In this document: positions 21,581 to 30,030 of the stretch, one piece after another | How the letters are laid out: every line of letters starts with the position of its first letter | How positions within the stretch are numbered: position 1 is the stretch's first letter | NCBI GenBank assembly: GCA_009602725.1 | Contig: WELB01000002.1 | Location: 581,112-611,141, forward strand | DNA length: 30,030 nucleotides | From: Spirogloea muscicola | Lineage: Eukaryota; Streptophyta; Zygnematophyceae; Spirogloeales; Spirogloeaceae | Direction: 5' to 3' | Notes under the pieces: generated by a model | Seen by the model: only the letters and a program-made list of their open reading frames with translations | Database searches by the model: none | What the model was told of the DNA's origin: nothing | Translations under genes and position numbers: made by a program

Positions 21581-21730
21581 GCACAATCGACTCGGCTGCC
21601 CGGCCCGGTAAGGAGCACTGGGCTGGAGGCCGTTCGTTCCGGGGCCTCGCATTTGTCCACCGATTCAGCGGGGCAAGGGCAAGGCCCCCCTTTTCTCCTT
21701 GCCAGAGGCAGTCGTCGACGCCGCCGCCAT

Positions 21731-21736
<6 letters not shown>

Positions 21737-21762
<26 letters not shown>

Positions 21763-21775
21763 CAGCCGCCGCCGT
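21737..21775 (+). repeat. (GCC)n microsatellite
   Basis: GCC units with one GCA interruption, on the 5' flank of CAP-H. Confidence 0.8.
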
Positions 21776-22100
21776 CGGCGGGAGAGGCGGCGTCTGGCGA
21801 CAGTCAGCGCACCGACGCCAGGCTCCGGGCGTCGCCAGCCGTCCGATTCCGATCCCGATCATCGCAGCCGCCCGCGGACCCCCGTTTCAAACTCGAGGCT
21901 GCTGGCGCCGCTCGATCAGTTGCATCTTTTTGGATCGGACGGTTGACTTGACTGTCAGTCAACTAATCGGCTCACTTGTACCTTGATCGCCTAACTACGT
22001 TGTTAGCCTATTGGGTGCGTTGGTCGGGTGTTAGGCTAGTATATCTACTTAGTCGTACATCAGTGAGTGACCGGCTGGTGGTTCATTTCCGCTGTACTTT

Positions 22101-23005
22101 TGCGCCTCCCAGACGTGATTATTCCACCAAGTTACGTGTGCCGAAAGGCGATGTACAGCTACATGCAGGCACATGCAGCTTCACTGTGAGACATCCTGTC
22201 ATACTTACTATGCTAGCTGCTAATTTGAGGGGTGCTTGTCCCCGACAATTGAAGTCCGATGATGTACTTGGTCTCTCACGCCCAACGGCTCGTCCGTACA
22301 TGTTAGGTTCTCTCCAGCACTGCTGATGCATGTAACCATCTTCGCACATAGGGAAACTTGTGTCGTAGCGCAGGCCCAGCCACTTGCTTTTGGCAAGGAA
22401 AAGGCTGCAGACGAAAGGTGCCGAGGACCTGAGCCCAGGTCCTCGGAAAAGGCGGATCTCCATCGTCCCCGTATCTGATACAGTCTTGTCTCACTGCTCG
22501 TGGACACTCTGGAAAAGCCGAAGCCTGGATCGCCTCATGAAGGGCTGGGCGTCAATCCGCATGCGACTATCTTATCTTAGATTTAGTTACAGATTTGACT
22601 TTCAGCCATGCTGGCCCGTGCAGCTGAAGGGTCCATTCTCCTCGAGGCCAAGCGCCTTGGTTTGCAGGGTGATAAATGGGTCGAAGTAGTATTGGTGGGG
22701 CTTGCTCGAGCACTGGGTGCTTGCTTTGGCTTCAGGTGCACAAGTGCACATTGTGCACCGTAATCACAAGATTGCCATCTGTATAGAGTGCTTAGCTTGT
22801 CGCAACCAACTCCAGATCAATTAAACAAGCTGGCCCACAAGGTACACTCGGACTGAAACTTACCCCCAAGTCGACTGTATCTGAGAATCTCCCATGACAC
22901 AGATGCTCGGTTTGGGTGACCTCAGCCTCAGAGAGCATGGACGAAATTGTGCAGTCTATGCCAATGTCAGTTAAGAATCGTAACTGCTCCAGCTGCAGCC
23001 ACTTT
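22101..23005. other. Spacer downstream of AXR1, no gene recognised
   Basis: Contains a perfect 10-bp hairpin at 22421-22446 and a diverged duplicate of the AXR1 last-exon end at 22926-22963. No splice chain or domain was found. Confidence 0.5.
22421..22446. repeat. Perfect 10-bp hairpin
   Basis: ccgaggacct, loop gagccc, then aggtcctcgg: a perfect GC-rich stem with a 6-base loop, followed by aaaa. No adjacent gene explains it. Confidence 0.85.
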
Positions 23006-23044
23006 GCCTCAGAGAGCAAGGACTGAGGTTGTGCAGGCTATACC
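22926..23044 (-). repeat. Duplicated end of the AXR1 last exon
   Basis: The segment 23006-23044 (gcctcagagagcaaggactg...) spans the AXR1 stop codon. It has a diverged copy at 22926-22963 (gcctcagagagcatggacga...), 80 bp away. The copy no longer carries the stop in the same place. Confidence 0.7.
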
Positions 23045-25658
23045 GTTGTAAATCAAAGTCCCAAGTATGGGAACAAACTGCCCGGTGATGAGCTGCAATA
23101 CCAAGGAAGGAACGTAAAGAGCATTAGGTCTCACTTACTAGCAGGTGTGTTCAAGGAATGAATATGCATTCATGCATATCTTGAGGACACATTAAAGATT
23201 CTATGCCCTATGGAGGGTGTGAGCACTCGCTGACAGATTGTCGATATTTACCTTAATGGCCTCCTGAGAGGCAATCCCCCCAACAACTGCCGCAGAGCAG
23301 TGCAACTCGCTCGCTCCAAAGCGGCAGATCTCACTGATTAGATCCTCAGGCAGCGTAGACGAACTGGCGCCCAGCTCTGTCAGCAGGCCCATAGCCACAG
23401 CTTTCAATCTCGAGACATCCTCTTCTTCATCAATCCTGCAAAAGCCATGATTGGCGTTTTTGTCATAGGGGCTAGCACCTTTGTGGAGTGCCAATATAAG
23501 TGAGCAGCCACAGCGCACTCAAAAGTGTGCATTTCAGCTTACAATTCAATTGCAGAAACGATCTGAAATATCTAATTGCAAATAAGTGGCTAAATCATAC
23601 CCGTCGAAGACGCCTGGGTAACGGTTGTACGTGGCAGCAAATTGTTCTGCAGCACGTAACAAGACGTAGAGCGCTGCATTGCTGGGGCACGTGCGCACAC
23701 TGAGCAGTCAGAGGCTAATGAATGCACAAGAATGCCATGTGAGCTGGCGAAGATAAACACTGCAGGTGATAATTCTTTAATCACTGTTGCTGTTAGCATG
23801 TAATATTTGCATTGACAGACTTGCTGGCCAGTCACAAGTCGTGGGTGTTACATACTTGCTGTCCTCAACAGCCAACAGTCTTTGTAACTCTTGCCCATTG
23901 CGATTGTTGTACTCCTCCGCCAAGGTCTTCCACCGCAGTACCTGTCATCCTCAGCTACCTGGTTATAACAGCATCTACATAACATGCATTCCAATTTCCA
24001 ACAAAAAGTTTCATCAGGCAGAGCTGAGTTCTACAACACTTTGTTCAAGTAGCTTGCGATTGCTTCTGTGCAGAAGCAAACTAAATGAATGTCCAAGCAG
24101 GAAATTACCTTGATGTTACTGCAGTTCCTGCAGAACATCTTGATGCTGGTACGGCTAATTGATTTTGGATCGCGCCCCACCTTGCTGAGAATGGCGTGCA
24201 CGCACCCTTCTACCTTTGTAACGTCTGCTTCTGCTTTGCTCTGATATATCTGCTGCTGGCCAATGTAGTACCTGAGCTAACCACCACACCAAAGAGAGCA
24301 CTCCTCAGCAGCCCAATAAAGAGAACAACAACGTACTTTATTCACAACCCTCACTTTGGTCTCCCAACATGCTCGGAGCAAGTTGCAAGACCGCAACAGT
24401 CACGCATATAACGTCCCAGTAGTCATCACCATGAAGTTGGCAAGGCGGCTCACTCAGACAGGGAATGCATGTCAGGTATGCCCCCATTCAGAGGAAGCTG
24501 GCCTTTCCCATCATGCTTCATGAATTCCTGCAGAACTGTGGTCCTAGTTAGGGGCCGTCCATCTGTCACCTGGTACATTCATCATAACTGATTGCAACCT
24601 ACTAGTGTGAACGTCTGTCAACTGCTCAGGCCTACTTAGTGCAAGATGCAGACCTTGAGAGCAGCCACGAGAATCCAGAAATCAGCAGAGCAGGCACTGA
24701 CATCAGCCGCTTTGTCACTGACTACAGCATCGACATCGGACACTGCAGAGGAGAGCCACTTGCAAATTAGCAGGCCACCAAGTACCATGAGCAAATTCGA
24801 GTCGATGGATAGAAAAGTCCCGTGTATTGCACATCTATGACCAGTCACAAGTAGGCATTGCGTCAGCATACCACTGCTAGGAGGTGACCATATCCTGTAG
24901 GCTGCTGCTAATGCTTCTTTGTAGTTGTCCTCGTCGTCAATGCGCCTCCTTGCTGATATGCTAGCCTGCATAACAACAACGGTGAGTTTACATCTGACAC
25001 TCACTGTCCTGCTTTATCCAAGTCATCTTCTGCCGCGCCTTCAGCACCGGCGATATTTAAATTCTGACTTCTAAGAGTATTGCCGCGATGTACCTTGAAA
25101 GCTGACCTCTCTTGCGAAGTCGAGGGCAAGGAACCATTGTGAGTTGCACGCCAGTCTTCGGCAATACGCAGAAGTAGAACAGCATAAGGGATGTGCTTGT
25201 GTATGAGGGAGTCGCTTGTGTCCAGGTCAAAGGTAGCTGCGTACCTGCCATTGTGCAGCACAACTGCCAATGATGCTACGCAGACAGTCGGATACATGTC
25301 ATAGCAATTTGCGCAGCAATAGCTGACACCTCATGCACTGCAGTGTAATCTTTTATACGTAGCTATGTACAGCCAAAATTAGCAGGAGCTAGATACTTTC
25401 ACGCTATAACCTGCATAGTAAGTCTGCTTCTTCTAAAGAAAAGCCCTAGACTTATTGCCTAATTCCATAAGCACCAGGAGCAGTATCCTGCCGGGAGTAC
25501 GTACACAACTGGAAGTCTGTCCATGCGCATCCTAGTTACATCACAGTCAAAGTGTCAAGGCGAGGAGATTGATCACACTGCTTCAGTTCTGGCCAGGGCG
25601 CATGTAGCCGGAGGTCATCCACGACATTGTCAGGCTTTGCCTCAATGACTTGGTGTTC
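23009..25658 (-). CDS. AXR1: NEDD8-activating E1 regulatory subunit, C-terminal part
   Basis: Ten exons close perfectly in phase: 25579-25658, 25094-25244, 24872-24965, 24654-24742, 24454-24527, 24109-24271, 23856-23941, 23601-23681, 23252-23435 and 23009-23092 (TGA 23009-23011). Together they give 361 residues. Family stretches in order are EHQVIEAKPDNVVDDLRL, HAPWPELK, HKHIPYAVLLLRIAEDW, DDEDNYKEALAAAYRIW, SADFWILVAALK, LPLNGGIPDMHSL, IYQSKAEADV, VGRDPKSIS, RYPGVFDG, EDLISEICRFGASELH, GGIASQEAIK and ITGQFVPILGTLIYNGI. AXR1/APPBP1 pairs with ECR1/UBA3 to charge NEDD8 for cullin-RING ligase activation; this subunit lacks the catalytic Cys in the family. The protein is normally about 540 residues. 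The N-terminal ThiF/Rossmann exons (YDRQLRIWG region, about 165 residues) are not found between 25659 and the next gene at 26759. The reading frame is otherwise intact. Confidence 0.93.
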
Positions 25659-25740
25659 CTGCAGACAGCAAGCCTCAGCTGCCTCAGTCAGGACTGCACA
25701 GACACAGATGAGGCAATCCCCACGCACATGCACATGCAGC

Positions 25741-25795
25741 TTAAACCCAAGACCCTCAACCTGAAACCCTGGAGACCCTGATCCTAACTTAACAC
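25741..25795 (-). repeat. Degenerate telomere-like patch
   Basis: Plus strand: taaacccaagaccctcaacc, then tgaaaccctggagaccctga. The reverse complement is a decayed TTTAGGG-type series (gggtctccagggtttcaggttgaggg). Confidence 0.45.
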
Positions 25796-26332
25796 TGTTT
25801 CCTGGTTGCCAGCTTCCTGCAACAAGAAAAATAAGCTGGAGAGTATACTGTCATATTTGTGTCTGCTGACCCGCACGGTCACAGGGCATAGCCAATGTGG
25901 TCCATGAACCTTACACCCTCTTCCCTTGATGACAACCGTAAATCTTGCTTATAGTAAGTGTAGGAGCAGAACAAGGTGGCCCGTGGAGCCGAGGCCGGGG
26001 CCGGCAGCCGGAGCTCGAGCTGCCGATGGCCCGCGCTCGCCGCTCAGGCCCGGCCTGGCGGCCTCGCCAGCTCATGCCCGCGCATCCTCGGGAGCTGCGC
26101 CGTGAGCGGCACCGGGGCAGGCGGCGACGGCGGCGGCGGCGACGGCGGGCACGGCGCTGTCGCGCAGCTGACACCTGGGAGACGTGACAATTGACGTTAG
26201 GGGGGCCTTGGGTTCCGCCAACTGGAGGCTGGCTAACCGAGATCCCCTTACTTTTGGCTGTTGTCGCACCTTGTCGCGCCGTCCTGGAGGAGCTGTCATT
26301 ATTTAAGTTCTCTAGGACCTAAATAATGTGAT

Positions 26333-26460
26333 TTTTGGGCTGGCCTCTCACGGCCATCGCCTTGCTGGGACTGAGCTGTTTCATTCCAGATTGCAAAAAA
26401 GGTAAGGCGATGAATGTGCTCGCCCATAGGCGGATGGCTGTGAGTGGCGAACCCAAAAAC
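26333..26460. repeat. GCCAGCCC-family element upstream of SnRK1
   Basis: It starts ttttgggctggcctctcacggccatcgcc and contains gtgctcgcccata and ggatggctgtga. It ends gaacccaaaaac. The words gtgctcgcccata and ggctgtga also occur in the 16.25-16.6 kb cluster, so this is another member of the same dispersed family. Confidence 0.5.
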
Positions 26461-26606
26461 AATTCGAACAAGAAAAGAATGAAATGTACGAGGTCTCGGA
26501 AACAGGCGAAAACACGAATCCCTTTTTTGAGGGAGCTGCATTTCCTCATGGACTTGATCAGAGGCCAACTGTCCTCCGCTACAGCAGGGGCTGCCTGCTC
26601 CAGGAA

Positions 26607-26607
<1 letters not shown>

Positions 26608-26646
<39 letters not shown>
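26608..26646 (+). repeat. (GCC)13 microsatellite in SnRK1 5' region
   Basis: Thirteen perfect GCC units lie about 110 bp before the SnRK1 ATG, probably in its 5' UTR. The following 26690-26740 is also (CGG)n-like. GC-rich structure here could slow translation initiation. Confidence 0.85.
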
Positions 26647-26649
<3 letters not shown>

Positions 26650-26758
26650 TTCGGGCGCGCCGCAAGGCCCCTCTGCCACATGGTCCCGCGCCCGCGGAGG
26701 CGGCGGCTGCGGCGGCGGCGGCGGCGTCGGGAGCGGCTGCGCAATTCGACGCGGCAGC

Positions 26759-29318
<2,560 letters not shown>

Positions 29319-30030
29319 CCTGCGATGAAGGCAGGCTTTTCTGCCTTCCCATTTATTCATTCTTTTATTCAAGTGCGCACCATTCTCAAGCTGCCCACGC
29401 TTGACCTTGCAAGGCCACAGTCAAGCAGCCTTAGCCACTCCGACTCTGCCGCTCAAGCAGATCCAACTGCTGGGTCGTCTGTCAAGGTGCTACGAGTCGT
29501 CTGCTTCTGATCAGCATCAGCGCAGCATCTGGACTTCAGATGTTCCCAAGCGCAACCTGTGGCAGGAGCCGCTCTTGCTGAGCTCCGTACCATGGAGCAC
29601 TCTGACACGCTGCAACTTGCAACCATTAAGTCGACTTTGGCTTGATGAATCACCACTGCTTGTTCTTGGATAAATTATACGGTTCGCTGGAGGCGCACTC
29701 TATGTAGATGGACGCCAAGATGGCGCGACGCCAAGCTGAAGCCAAGTGGTCAGACGCGCGTGCCCTCGTTACGACGTTTCTTCTATATGTACCTCGGTTT
29801 CGCTTGACCGAGTGTCGGTTAGTCGATAACCGACAGCAAGCTAATGTGATTCTATTAGAGGACAGGACTTAGCCTGACAGCAGACTTACTAAGAATACGC
29901 TGTGCCCCAGCCCAGGGCCTCGCCTCCCCGGACTTCGCGGCGGGTCTCGCGGCGGGGCCTGCGGCGGGCCTCGCGGCGGCGCCCACCTCGCATTGCCCGC
30001 GGACCGCAGGCGGCGGCAAGGGCGGCGGCG
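29319..30030. other. 3' flank of SnRK1; no further gene recognised
   Basis: Short open frames only. Two adjacent hairpins lie at 29793-29812 and 29813-29835. The last 110 bp are GC-rich with repeated gcggcgggcctcgcgg units. Confidence 0.5.
29793..29835. repeat. Two adjacent hairpins
   Basis: ctcggt/accgag forms a 6-bp stem (29793-29812). It is directly followed by tgtcggtta-gtcga-taaccgaca, a perfect 9-bp stem with a 5-base loop (29813-29835). Confidence 0.8.

Larger units (their letters stand above)
21274..22100. other. GC-rich 5' flank of CAP-H
   Basis: No gene supported. Long open frames on both strands are composition effects. It contains a nested inverted repeat (21514-21580), a GCC run at 21737-21775 and an isolated tRNA-type B-box word (21418-21428). 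This is probably promoter/5' UTR for the minus-strand CAP-H gene. Confidence 0.5.
25659..26600. other. Spacer upstream of AXR1 exons and SnRK1
   Basis: I searched the minus strand for the missing AXR1 N-terminal exons and found none. It contains a degenerate CCCTAAA-like patch (25741-25795), a GC-rich Arg/Ala open frame (25945-26190, both strands) judged composition-driven, and a GCCAGCCC-family element at 26333-26460. Confidence 0.5.

Noticed and set aside
21343-21951. Plus-strand 202-codon frame upstream of CAP-H
   Set aside because: Low-complexity GC-rich flank; the opposite strand is equally open and no motif is recognisable.
25945-26190. GC-rich frames as AXR1 N-terminal exons
   Set aside because: No ThiF/Rossmann motif in any minus-strand frame; products are Arg/Ala-rich.

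Overview
This is nuclear DNA from a green-lineage eukaryote, most likely a streptophyte (early land plant or charophyte alga). The evidence is plant-type: an LRR receptor kinase whose LRR units sit on 72-bp exons, an SnRK1-type kinase, an AXR1-type NEDD8 E1 subunit, short GT-AG introns in every gene, and degenerate copies of the plant telomere motif TTTAGGG. No operons or bacterial signals are present. Exons were assembled by hand from splice sites, reading phase and recognised protein motifs. Coordinates are therefore precise where phase closes, but they are unproven by RNA. The lineage call is an inference.

Layout: 1-700, GC-rich composite direct/inverted repeat. 1835-4651 (-), decayed LRR receptor kinase with two in-frame TGA codons, a frameshift and a DFG-to-AFG change. 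5602-11658 (-), large RING + PHD + SRI-like C-terminal gene resembling PHRF1. 11653-15539 (+), 11-exon metallo-beta-lactamase-fold hydrolase, head-to-head and slightly overlapping with the previous gene. 15540-17280, repeat-rich spacer with a (CT)n / N-gap / (GA)n structure. 17281-19551 (+), complete six-exon 2-oxoglutarate/Fe(II) oxygenase. 20376-21273 (-), 5' part of condensin subunit CAP-H. 23009-25658 (-), ten intact 3' exons of AXR1/NAE1 without its N-terminal exons. 26759-29318 (+), complete five-exon SnRK1/SNF1/AMPK alpha kinase.

The genes do not form one pathway. They are housekeeping and signalling genes (energy sensing, neddylation, chromosome condensation, transcription-coupled zinc-finger protein, hydrolase, oxygenase) plus a dying receptor kinase. 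The most interesting signals are: an SnRK1 catalytic subunit with no recognisable UBA segment; two conserved genes present only as complementary fragments (CAP-H 5' end, AXR1 3' end) on the same strand; a telomere-like insert flanked by a 15-bp near-perfect direct duplication that carries the 2OG oxygenase stop codon; a dispersed repeat family built around GCCAGCCC; and the RING half-domain overlapping the hydrolase 5' end. I found no convincing novel multi-gene system.
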